NCBI RefSeq assembly: GCF_927798175.1
Contig: NZ_CAKMMP010000003.1
Coordinates: 310,001 to 374,000, forward strand
DNA from: Paenibacillus sp. JJ-223
Lineage (GTDB): Bacteria; Bacillota; Bacilli; Paenibacillales; Paenibacillaceae
Reading direction: 5' to 3'
Length of the DNA: 64,000 bases
Under the pieces are notes generated by a model, which was not told where the DNA came from, ran no database searches, and was given only the letters and a program-made list of their open reading frames with translations. This document shows, piece after piece, positions 35,116 through 43,568 of the stretch (positions within the stretch are counted from its first letter, which is position 1; every line of letters starts with the position of its first letter). A program made the position numbers and the translations under genes.

Positions 35116-38100
35116 GTGAAAAAAGGATTGGCTTGTCTCGTGGCAGGAAGCATGATGGTTTCCCTGGTCTGTCCGGCGGTTGCCGGAGCAGAAAGCACAT
35201 CGAAGCAAGCGGAGGCGGGACAGGTGCAGGCGGGCAGCCTGCATTCCGCCCCATATCGGGATATGACGGGACACTGGGCAGAAAATGCCGTGACGCGGAT
35301 GCAGAATCTGGCTTTGATCAAAGGGTATACCGACGGCACGTTCAAACCGAATGAACGCATCAGCCGCGCCGAGTTTGTTGTGATGCTGGACCGGATATTT
35401 GGTTTTGCCGGCGGGCAGCAATCAGCGTCAGCAGCATTTTCAGACATGAGCGAAAAGGAGTGGTACTATGATGCCCTGGTTCGAGCGAATGGATCGGGAA
35501 TCATTCAGGGAACCGATGCTGCACATCTGTCACCAGACCTGCCTATCACAAGGCAGGATGCCGCAGTCATGGCAGATCGGGCGTTCCAACTATCGACAGG
35601 CAAAGAGGACGAACAAGCGCTAACCGGTTTCAAAGATGAGAAAGAAGTGGCAGACTACGCCAAAAAAGCGTTCAGTTATTTGATTCAGGAGAAAATTGTA
35701 AACGGATACAATGGAAAACTGGCTCCACAGTCGGATATTACAAGAGCACAGGCAGCAACGTTGATGTCCAACATGATCACGGATGTGAAAAGTGCTCCCG
35801 GTACGTATGAATCAAGTGTTGATGGCAATCTGGTTATCCGATCATCTGACGTCACGCTCAAGGATATGACCGTTAGCGGCAATTTGCTGCTCACCGAAGG
35901 TATTGGCGAAGGCAGAGTGACGCTGGATGGTGTGACGGTTACGGGAAGTGTCATTATAAAAGGTGGAGGAAGCCACTCCATCGACATTCGCAGCTCCAAA
36001 CTGAAGCAGGTTGTCGTCGATAAAGCTTCCGGTTCCGGCTTGGTGCATGTGAACATCGCTGGAAACAGCGTGGTGGAAGCAATGACCGTCATACGCAAAG
36101 CAACGGTTGAACTGTCTGACGAGAGCGTGATTGATACGTTGAGCGTGAACAGCAAAGCTCGACATACCCGTATTGATGCCAAAGGCAAGATCAAGCTGCT
36201 CGATGTGGAGGCTGGCAGCGTGCTTGTCAATGAGAAAACGGTTACAAAGGGGCGGCACAGCGTTAATATGACGTCAGACAACGAGCAGTCTGCACAACCG
36301 AAACCTTCCACGCCTGGCAGCGGTTCAACCGTTTCATCACCGTCCTCTCCGGCTGGAGAGACACCTTCCGTTCCAGGTAATCCGGCGGGGGAGAAGCCGA
36401 TTCCGGCAACAACGATCCCGGACGAGGATTGGGAAATGATCTGGAATGACGAATTCGACGGTGCTGGCGTGGATGATTCCAAATGGACGGTTCAGGATAC
36501 CGGACTTGTCTATAACAATGAATTGCAATATTACAGTCCGGATAATACACGCATCGTCAAAGATGGCGCTCGGAGTGTACTTCAAATTGAGGCGAAGCGG
36601 GAGCAAAAAAGTGGCAAATCCTATACTTCAGGCAAACTGATCACGATGGGGAAAGGAGACTGGACCTACGGCAAAGTTGTCGTTCGGGCGAAGCTTCCGG
36701 TGCAGCAGGGCATGTGGCCGGCCATCTGGATGATGCCTACGGATGAATCGCATTACGGTGGATGGCCGGCTTCCGGCGAAATCGATATTATGGAGCTGAT
36801 CGGCGGCAAAAACAAAGACCACGAAGTGTACAGCACGATCCACTATGATGCCGTGAAGCCTGATGGCTCGCACGGGCATGACCAAGGCAAGTTTACATTG
36901 CCCGCCGGAGAGTCCTTTGCAGATGAATATCATGATTTTCAGGTGGAATGGCTGCCTGGCATGATTCGTTTCTACGTGGATGGCAAGCTGCATCATCAAG
37001 TGAATAACTGGCAAACAACCGCGGCAGGACAGCCGGAGAGCTACACTTTCCCTGCACCGTTCGACCGGCCGTTCTATCTGATTCTTAACCTTGCGGTAGG
37101 CGGAGACTGGCCGGGATCACCTGAAAACGGATTTGTGTCCGAGAAGATGAATGTGGATTTTGTTCGGGTATATTCCTATAAAAAAATGAACGAATGGCCC
37201 GACGTCACTTCGAATCCAATCGAGCCTGAACGGAAGCGGGATCCGCAAGCAGATGGCAACCAGATATATAATGAACGCTTTACCGAAGGCGTCGATGCAG
37301 CCGGTGTACCGAATGAATGGAAGTTCATTACGAATGCAGGCGGAGCTGGTAAAGTGGAGGTTGTTGACGATGAACAGAAGGGCAAAGCGGCGAAGGTGAC
37401 CGTCTCACAGCCCGGAACCGAGGGTTATTCCATACAGCTGACACAAATGCCGATGTACGTGAAGAAAAACAGAAAATACAGAGTGCAGTTTGATGCCAAA
37501 GCATCTGCTCACCGTGTCATTCGTTCGAAAGTGACGCAATTCGAGAAAAGCTGGACGAATTACTCGGAGGAACACAGCTTTTCGTTGACTACGGATTGGC
37601 AGCCCTATGAATACACCTTTAACATGCGGAATGGCTCAGACAATAATGCCCGATTTGAATTCAATCTGGGGCTGGATGACGCTGCAGTCATGGTATCCAA
37701 TGTCAGACTGATCGATATCGGTGAGGCTGACGCTGTACCTGTGGAAAGAAAAGCACTGCCGGATGGAAATTTGGTGTATAACGGTACATTTGATCAAGGC
37801 AAGGGGCGGCTTGGTTTTTGGTCCAATCGGATTGAATCCGGTGCCGAAGCCCATATTTCCGTGAATAACTTCCTGAAGTTCCCGATCATGGAACGGCAGC
37901 TCGTGGTTGATGTGAAGCAAACCGATGGTCAGCCTGATCAAGTAGCTGTGGTACAGCCGGATATGAAGCTGGAAGCTGGCACCACCTATGGATTCTCTTT
38001 TGATGCAAAGGCGGATGCGCCTCGTACGATGGACATCGGCTTGTCAACCGCAGAGGGACATGACGTGCAAATCCATCAAGGACAGCAGATCCAGCTCGGG

Positions 38101-39579
38101 CAAGAGATGAGAAACTACACCGGTGAAATCGTGATCGGACAGAGCGGAACGACAGCAACAACAGCAACAGCCGAATTGAAGCTTTTATTCGGCAGTACTT
38201 CAGGCAAGGCCTACGTCGATAATGTAAGGCTGACCAAGCGCGGAAAACCGGTTTCGGTTCAGGGCTATGCCCATATTCCTGCAACTGAGGCATGGATGAT
38301 GCAAGGTTTGCAGCTCGAAAATTCCGATGAAGGCGGCCAACATGTCAGCTACATGGACGAAGGCGATCTGCTGCAATTTAAAATCGATGCAGCAAACGAT
38401 GGGGCATATGCCTTTTCCACCCGGATGGCGAGTGCCAAAGCGGATTCAAAAATCCGATTCAGCGTCAAAGATGAACAAGGCAATAGGGTTGCAAGCTCGG
38501 AGCTTCTGCTTGGAGATACGGGCGGGTGGCAAACCTACAAAACCGTGTATCTGCCAGCGGTTTCCCTGAAAGCGGGAAACTCGTATTATGTTAATTTTGA
38601 AGGGAACGAATATAATACACGCTGGCTGGACGTTTCTCAGAATAAGCTGCAGAACGGCGAGTTGACGCATGATCGAAGCGGTTGGGAACTGATTCCTGAT
38701 GATCTCGTGGCTTCACATAGGGAAGATGAGGGCATTCGCATTACTTTGTCGGGTGCAAGTGAAAATGGACGGGAAGCGTTATTGCAGCAAGGTCAGCTTT
38801 CCTTGGAGTCGGGCAAGACGTATCGCTTGAGTTTTGATGCCTCTGCATCCGCTCCAACATCCGTGCAAGCGGTAGTCTCGCAGGAGGGAAGCGGAGACAG
38901 GTATATGGATGAAACGGTAAACCTGACTGAAACCAAACAGCGATACACTTATACATTTACAACGGGGGACACTGCGGGTGCGGCTGCCTTGTTGAACTTT
39001 GGTTTTGGTACTGCTCCAGCGGGTGAGCACAGCGTATCCATTCACAATGTGATGCTGTTCGAAGTGAATCCCGATGCGGATCAGGGCGGACAGCCGGTAC
39101 ACGTCAATCTGATATCGAACGGTGACTTTGCCAAAGGAAGCGACGGCTGGTTTAGTCATTCTGACGGGAATAACTCGGAACTGGTATTTACCGTCGAGAA
39201 TCGGAAGCTGCAGGCTCGTATTGGTCAGGCGGGGAATAATCCGTGGGATCGGCAAGTGATTAATGAAGCTTTCGCGATGCAGCAGGGTTACAAATACAAA
39301 CTAACGTTCAAGGCCAAAGCGGATAAAGCACGCAAAATGGGCCTTGGCGTCGGCTGGGTTGACGTTCCCGCAGGATACGCATGGCATGGATTTTTCGGTG
39401 AGCGAGTGGACTTGTCCACCGATGAGCAAGAATACACCTTCACGTTCGACACAACCGAGCAAAGCTATGCGAACAGCCGTATTGTATTTGATATGGGCAG
39501 CATCAGCGGTGCCGAAGACGGGAATACAAGCATTACGTTGTCCGATGTGAGGCTCATCAACATGGGACCAGTCCAATAG
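35116..39579 (+). CDS. Cell-surface multidomain GH16 endo-beta-1,3-glucanase with SLH domains and CBMs
   Basis: About 1487 residues. Order: signal peptide (1-25); three S-layer homology domains (about 46-222; ITRAQAATLM in the third) that bind pyruvylated wall polymer; a beta-solenoid-like repeat region (about 230-385; VTLKDMTVSGNLLL, VTLDGVTVTGSVII); a Pro/Ser linker (about 390-435); a GH16 catalytic domain (about 438-695) with the site GEIDIMELIG (Glu555, Asp557, Glu560); then at least four carbohydrate-binding-like modules (from NERFTEG, NGTFDQG, NGELTHD and NGDFAKG starts, CBM4/9-type) to the end. GTG at 35116 has GGGGAGG seven bases upstream; ATG 35086 does not. It resembles Paenibacillus laminarinases/curdlanases. 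It follows the importer permeases. Confidence 0.95.
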   Translation: MKKGLACLVAGSMMVSLVCPAVAGAESTSKQAEAGQVQAGSLHSAPYRDMTGHWAENAVTRMQNLALIKGYTDGTFKPNERISRAEFVVMLDRIFGFAGGQQSASAAFSDMSEKEWYYDALVRANGSGIIQGTDAAHLSPDLPITRQDAAVMADRAFQLSTGKEDEQALTGFKDEKEVADYAKKAFSYLIQEKIVNGYNGKLAPQSDITRAQAATLMSNMITDVKSAPGTYESSVDGNLVIRSSDVTLKDMTVSGNLLLTEGIGEGRVTLDGVTVTGSVIIKGGGSHSIDIRSSKLKQVVVDKASGSGLVHVNIAGNSVVEAMTVIRKATVELSDESVIDTLSVNSKARHTRIDAKGKIKLLDVEAGSVLVNEKTVTKGRHSVNMTSDNEQSAQPKPSTPGSGSTVSSPSSPAGETPSVPGNPAGEKPIPATTIPDEDWEMIWNDEFDGAGVDDSKWTVQDTGLVYNNELQYYSPDNTRIVKDGARSVLQIEAKREQKSGKSYTSGKLITMGKGDWTYGKVVVRAKLPVQQGMWPAIWMMPTDESHYGGWPASGEIDIMELIGGKNKDHEVYSTIHYDAVKPDGSHGHDQGKFTLPAGESFADEYHDFQVEWLPGMIRFYVDGKLHHQVNNWQTTAAGQPESYTFPAPFDRPFYLILNLAVGGDWPGSPENGFVSEKMNVDFVRVYSYKKMNEWPDVTSNPIEPERKRDPQADGNQIYNERFTEGVDAAGVPNEWKFITNAGGAGKVEVVDDEQKGKAAKVTVSQPGTEGYSIQLTQMPMYVKKNRKYRVQFDAKASAHRVIRSKVTQFEKSWTNYSEEHSFSLTTDWQPYEYTFNMRNGSDNNARFEFNLGLDDAAVMVSNVRLIDIGEADAVPVERKALPDGNLVYNGTFDQGKGRLGFWSNRIESGAEAHISVNNFLKFPIMERQLVVDVKQTDGQPDQVAVVQPDMKLEAGTTYGFSFDAKADAPRTMDIGLSTAEGHDVQIHQGQQIQLGQEMRNYTGEIVIGQSGTTATTATAELKLLFGSTSGKAYVDNVRLTKRGKPVSVQGYAHIPATEAWMMQGLQLENSDEGGQHVSYMDEGDLLQFKIDAANDGAYAFSTRMASAKADSKIRFSVKDEQGNRVASSELLLGDTGGWQTYKTVYLPAVSLKAGNSYYVNFEGNEYNTRWLDVSQNKLQNGELTHDRSGWELIPDDLVASHREDEGIRITLSGASENGREALLQQGQLSLESGKTYRLSFDASASAPTSVQAVVSQEGSGDRYMDETVNLTETKQRYTYTFTTGDTAGAAALLNFGFGTAPAGEHSVSIHNVMLFEVNPDADQGGQPVHVNLISNGDFAKGSDGWFSHSDGNNSELVFTVENRKLQARIGQAGNNPWDRQVINEAFAMQQGYKYKLTFKAKADKARKMGLGVGWVDVPAGYAWHGFFGERVDLSTDEQEYTFTFDTTEQSYANSRIVFDMGSISGAEDGNTSITLSDVRLINMGPVQ

Positions 39580-39887
39580 AACGTAAGGAACCAAGTCCTT
39601 CGCGGCCTGGTTCCTTTCATTCTTATGTTAAAAAACCTCTATATAGGTTGAACAAGAAATTTACACGAAAACGGAGGGGGCAGAAAGAATCTGCAGAAGC
39701 GGAGCTAAAAGCTTTCTGTAAGAAAGCTCCATCGAAAGCATACGCTTCGTGTTTATCACCGGATTTTCCCTTTGAAAAAGGGGACCAAAAAAAATCTGGG
39801 GATAATAGCGATCGGAAGATGGTTCTGACCACGTAGTGACTCTGTGTAAAAATGATTGGTTCAGCCTATATAGATAGCCCGCAACGT
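39580..39887. other. Intergenic stretch with terminator and possible repeat element
   Basis: No gene is supported. Besides the terminator below, 39650-39840 has a dense, repeat-like character (hairpin AGCTTTCT-GTA-AGAAAGCT, and several GAAAGC/GCTTTC words). Frames on both strands stay open across it, a typical sign of a structured intergenic element rather than a gene. I have the impression of having seen similar sequences as spurious small ORFs in Paenibacillus genomes. Confidence 0.4.
39585..39620 (+). terminator. Rho-independent terminator after the GH16 glucanase gene
   Basis: AAGGAACCA (39585-39593) pairs with TGGTTCCTT (39608-39616), then TCATTCTT. It lies five bases after the stop. 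Confidence 0.8.
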
Positions 39888-41228
39888 TTACCACACCATC
39901 TCAATACGAATAACATCTTCTTTCGCCAGGTCCTTACCCAGCACAACTTCCATTAGTTCAAGATCGGTAAGTGCCTTAATTCCATGCCTGGTTCCAGCCG
40001 GAATTTGCAGAACATCGCCCGCCTTTAGCTGGCGTCGTTTACCCTCCATAAGGATTTCCGCGCTGCCCGTCACAATCGTCACGATTTCTTGCCGCTCGAG
40101 ATGCTGATGGTAGCTCGTATATTTTCCGTGGATCAGCTTCACCTGCCTGATCATCACTCCATTTCCCGTTTCATCGTTCCAATCGTTCAGAACCCGGTAG
40201 GAGCCCCATCTTTTCTCTTCATACTTCGCAAATCGCGGCATATGTTCGAGCTTATCCTTGATTTGATTTGCTTTGCCCTTGTTAGCAATGAGGATGCCAT
40301 CGGAACTGGCCGCTACGATGAGATCAGAAACGCCGATCATTTCGATCGGATAGGAAAGCTCGTTAATGATATGGCTGTTAGAGGAGTCGTCCGATATTCG
40401 CCCTGACCCGATGACATGGCTCTCGAAATGATCGCTTAACGCCATCCAACTCCCGAGATCATTCCAATAGCCGTCATATCTCATGACAACAGCAGACAAT
40501 GCGTGTTCCGCGACTTCCCGGTCGAAACTGGTGTTTGCAAGCTGTTCGTAATTTTCCAGCCAATGCTCAACTTGGATCGGATGCCCCTTGTCTTTCAAAA
40601 ATGTCAGCATGAACTTCAAGGAGAATGCGAATACGCCGCAATTCCACATCGCTTGATGTTCGATGAGGCGACAGGCTGTCGGCTCATCGGGCTTTTCGAT
40701 GAATTGGTGAATGAAAGAAAAGTCGTCATTTCCATTGGGCTGAGCAGGAACGATATAGCCGAACTGATCGGAAGGATGGGTAGGTTTGGTTCCGAGGAGA
40801 GCGAGATCTGCTTTAGAATGCATCAGAACATCAGGAACGCGAAGGAGCAGTCGAAAAAAAGCGGTATCTGCGTATGTGTCGACTGGAAGAACGCAGATGG
40901 TTTCATTTGGATCCATTTGCAGCTTTTCATGAAGATAACTTACCGCATAAGCAATGGCTGTGAAGGTTCCTCTTTTAAAGGGTTCGGCCAGGATCGGGAT
41001 ATGCTCGCCAACATAGGAACGGGTAATTTCCACTTGACTGTGATGGGTAACGATGCATGTGGATTGAAGCAGCCCCGCCTCATTTAATTGCCGGCATATT
41101 CGCTCAATCATCGATTCTCTGGCCCCGGCATCGGATTTCAAAAGCTTAAGGAACACCTTGGAGCGAATCTCATTGGACAAAGGCCACAGCCTTTTTCCGG
41201 ATCCCCCGCATAACAGGATGATACGCAA
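39888..41228 (-). CDS. manC: Mannose-1-phosphate guanylyltransferase (with C-terminal cupin domain)
   Basis: A ~446-residue cytoplasmic nucleotidyltransferase that makes GDP-mannose from mannose-1-phosphate and GTP. The N-terminal signature LCGGSGKRLWPLSNE, then FIEKPDEPTA, MWNCGVFAF and YWNDLGSW are those of the type II (PMI-GMP) family. The C-terminal cupin segment has WGSYRVLND, YTSYHQHLERQE and IPAGTRHGIKAL, which in bifunctional members adds phosphomannose isomerase activity. TTG at 41228 follows AAAGGAGG by about seven bases; the upstream ATG (41264) has no site. The glycosyltransferase gene ends 38 bases upstream; together they point to a mannose- or fucose-type surface glycan. Confidence 0.9.
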   Translation of the reverse strand: MRIILLCGGSGKRLWPLSNEIRSKVFLKLLKSDAGARESMIERICRQLNEAGLLQSTCIVTHHSQVEITRSYVGEHIPILAEPFKRGTFTAIAYAVSYLHEKLQMDPNETICVLPVDTYADTAFFRLLLRVPDVLMHSKADLALLGTKPTHPSDQFGYIVPAQPNGNDDFSFIHQFIEKPDEPTACRLIEHQAMWNCGVFAFSLKFMLTFLKDKGHPIQVEHWLENYEQLANTSFDREVAEHALSAVVMRYDGYWNDLGSWMALSDHFESHVIGSGRISDDSSNSHIINELSYPIEMIGVSDLIVAASSDGILIANKGKANQIKDKLEHMPRFAKYEEKRWGSYRVLNDWNDETGNGVMIRQVKLIHGKYTSYHQHLERQEIVTIVTGSAEILMEGKRRQLKAGDVLQIPAGTRHGIKALTDLELMEVVLGKDLAKEDVIRIEMVW

Positions 41229-41266
41229 GCCGATTCCTCCTTTCTTGGGGATATCGCCCTCCATTC

Positions 41267-42376
41267 TTATTTCTTCGATCGAATGATTTCTTCAATCGCA
41301 TGCTTCATGAATACCCCGGACCGGTCCCAGGATAAGCGAAGTATATCCTTTCTGCCTTGTTGTCCTTTTTGTTTGCATAGTCCGGGGTTTTGGTACGCTT
41401 CCCTCATCCGTTTTTTTAAATAGCCCAGATTCGGTTCCGCCCATCGTTGTCCCTTTTGCGCAAACAGGTTGCTGAATTTTTTAGAAATGGCTCTGTTCAT
41501 ACTGCTTGACGGGCTGCGCAGCTGGTACGGAATCAGGAACGAGTTGCTGTGCGTCAGAAAATCCATTTGCCCGCCCCAACTTGTAGTGATGACCGGTACG
41601 CCGCTCGCAAGCGATTCTAGAAAGGGCAGTCCAACCCCCTCGCCGCGAGTCGGGAGGACGAAAGCATCGCCGAGCGTATACAAACCTTTTAATCTGCTTT
41701 CACGAAGATGACGGCCGATCACGACAACGGGTGCCGTATCTTTTTGGATACCCAGCTTTTTTTTGTATTGCGTTATTTTGGCCTGGATCCATTTTTCGTT
41801 CTCATGCGGCGCATATCCGTTTGTTTTGATCACAAGCACGACGTTATCTTTAGAGGAAAACTCTTCCCAATATGCCCGCAGCAGGCCCTCCGGATTTTTA
41901 CGGTGCTGGAAGCCGAAGACGGACACGAACGTAAACTTGCCGGCCGCACCCGGCACGGACATTTTCTTGTTATTCGGATGAAACTCCTTTGCATTTACAC
42001 CATGAGGAACGACAAAAATCGGGACATTCACGCCGCTGTTCCTTAGTGTTCTTTTATTATGCTGGGAGGGCACACAAACGGCATCAAACTGATTCATATG
42101 GGGAAGCCAAGCCTTGGGGAGCTTGCTTGTTTCCCAAACTGTATTCAAAATAATAAGATCATACAGACGGCGCTCTTTTTTCCATTGAATGCTATTGGGG
42201 AGGTGGTGATAAATCAGCACCCGTGTGTATCGGCTGCCGTTTTTGCGCTGTTTTGCCGGTCCTATACTAACGGCTACGCCTTGCCGCTTTAGTGACTGGG
42301 CATACGCTCTGCTGGCACGGCCAAGCCCGCTTGCTTTGTGTACAGGGCCCTTCCAAACGACGTGATAAGGTTTCAT
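41267..42376 (-). CDS. Glycosyltransferase, family 4-like (GT-B fold)
   Basis: A 369-residue cytoplasmic or membrane-associated GT-B enzyme. The N-terminal domain begins KASGLGRASRAYAQSL, the usual GxGR acceptor-loop; mid-region VPHGVNAKEFHP is the domain-link motif; the C-terminal nucleotide-sugar site shows FVSVFGFQHRKNPEGLLRAY and PTRGEGVGLPFLESLASG with the E-x7-E pair. It probably transfers mannose from the GDP-mannose made by the next gene. Basic residues at the C-terminus could contact the membrane. It is the first gene of the pair. The acceptor is unknown. Confidence 0.9.
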   Translation of the reverse strand: MKPYHVVWKGPVHKASGLGRASRAYAQSLKRQGVAVSIGPAKQRKNGSRYTRVLIYHHLPNSIQWKKERRLYDLIILNTVWETSKLPKAWLPHMNQFDAVCVPSQHNKRTLRNSGVNVPIFVVPHGVNAKEFHPNNKKMSVPGAAGKFTFVSVFGFQHRKNPEGLLRAYWEEFSSKDNVVLVIKTNGYAPHENEKWIQAKITQYKKKLGIQKDTAPVVVIGRHLRESRLKGLYTLGDAFVLPTRGEGVGLPFLESLASGVPVITTSWGGQMDFLTHSNSFLIPYQLRSPSSSMNRAISKKFSNLFAQKGQRWAEPNLGYLKKRMREAYQNPGLCKQKGQQGRKDILRLSWDRSGVFMKHAIEEIIRSKK

Positions 42377-42499
42377 ATGACAACATCCCTCGGATAATTA
42401 CTTTGCTCATCTCTATACTTTTAATATATGGATTATCATATGACGGAAGAATAAAAAGGTATGGGTGTAGGGAGTGTGTAAAGAACACACAATCAGTGA

Positions 42500-43357
42500 T
42501 CACTCAATGGCTTCACGTCGCTGTTTAATATACTTTCCTGGAGAAATGCCAACCATCTTGGTGAAGCTTCGTATAAAATTGGCGTAATCGCCAAAGCCCG
42601 ATTGAAAGCAAGCATCGGTGATGCTCATCCCGTCAGACAGAAGAAATTTGGCAAGTTCGATACGACGACTGAGAATATAGGAACGAAGGGTCAGCCCGGT
42701 ATGCTTTTTGAACTGGCGGCTGATCGAAGTGCTGTTCATGTAGAACGCTTCGGCAAGTTTGCCAAGCGTAATATCTTGCGTGATATGTTCGTCGATGTAA
42801 TCCATTGTCTTTCGCACCAGATCGGGCATGATATCATGAGGCTCAAAAGAATTGTTGCGAAACCATACGTTGATCAACACCAATAATTGCGCGATTGCAG
42901 CATTGGTTTTGACGTCTGCCCCATAAGCATCCGAAGAGAGCGATTCTTCGATCCGGTTCGTCCAATATGTGATCTGGTCCAAACGATCGTCGTCCAGGTG
43001 TATCATGTTGCCTTCGCCTTTGCGGCGGCAATCAAAACAGGAAGATAGGTTCGTTGAGGCCGTGGACAATTGGTACAGGTATGTTTTTTTGAGATTGATC
43101 GTAATCCGTTCATACTCCGTTTCATCCAATATAAACGCACGATGCATTTCTTTGGGGGACATCACGAGCAAATCGCCCCGCTGCATATGATAACACCGAT
43201 TTTCTACATAAAAGTGCACATGACCGCGAAGGAACAGATAGATCTCGTAGGCATTATGCCGATGATAGCTCGTTTCCAGCTTGTAAGTCGTGATTCGATG
43301 CAGGTACAAAAGCTCCGGCTGAATGGGGTCATAGAAAAAGTCAGAGGATCCGCTCAT
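42500..43357 (-). CDS. AraC family transcriptional regulator
   Basis: A 285-residue regulator: an N-terminal cupin-like sensor (about 1-150; YETSYHRHNAYEIYLFLRGH and MSPKEMHRAF) and a C-terminal AraC DNA-binding domain with LGKLAEAFYMNSTSISRQFK and SITDACFQSGFGDYANFIRSF. A small-ligand, probably sugar, is sensed by the cupin. Four cysteines in SSCFDCRRKG and the loop nearby are notable but unexplained. GGGAGGTG precedes the ATG. It is divergent from the atypical solute-binding gene at 43569, whose promoter it may control; a cre site lies between the two. Confidence 0.92.
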   Translation of the reverse strand: MSGSSDFFYDPIQPELLYLHRITTYKLETSYHRHNAYEIYLFLRGHVHFYVENRCYHMQRGDLLVMSPKEMHRAFILDETEYERITINLKKTYLYQLSTASTNLSSCFDCRRKGEGNMIHLDDDRLDQITYWTNRIEESLSSDAYGADVKTNAAIAQLLVLINVWFRNNSFEPHDIMPDLVRKTMDYIDEHITQDITLGKLAEAFYMNSTSISRQFKKHTGLTLRSYILSRRIELAKFLLSDGMSITDACFQSGFGDYANFIRSFTKMVGISPGKYIKQRREAIE

Positions 43358-43462
43358 ACAGCACCTCCCGTCATTTCGCGCAATAAATGGAACAAATAAC
43401 GCAATGAAATTGTGTTCAGATTACCTTAAAATGTAATCATCCTACCATGAAGTGGTTTATTT

Positions 43463-43476
43463 TGCAAACGCTTACT
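43463..43476. promoter_or_regulatory. Catabolite-responsive element (cre) candidate
   Basis: TGCAAACGCTTACT matches TGWAARCGYTWNCW at 13 of 14 positions. It lies between the AraC regulator and the solute-binding protein gene. Confidence 0.7.
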
Positions 43477-43568
43477 ATCTAAACCTATCTTTACAATATC
43501 GTAAACGCGCCAGAGCAATATGATCTTACGACTATATTCATTCCAATTGAACCGGGGGGCATGTCGCC

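Noticed and set aside
39648..39836. Small ORFs on both strands after the GH16 gene
   Set aside because: Both strands are open over the same structured element and neither has a ribosome site; better explained as an intergenic repeat.
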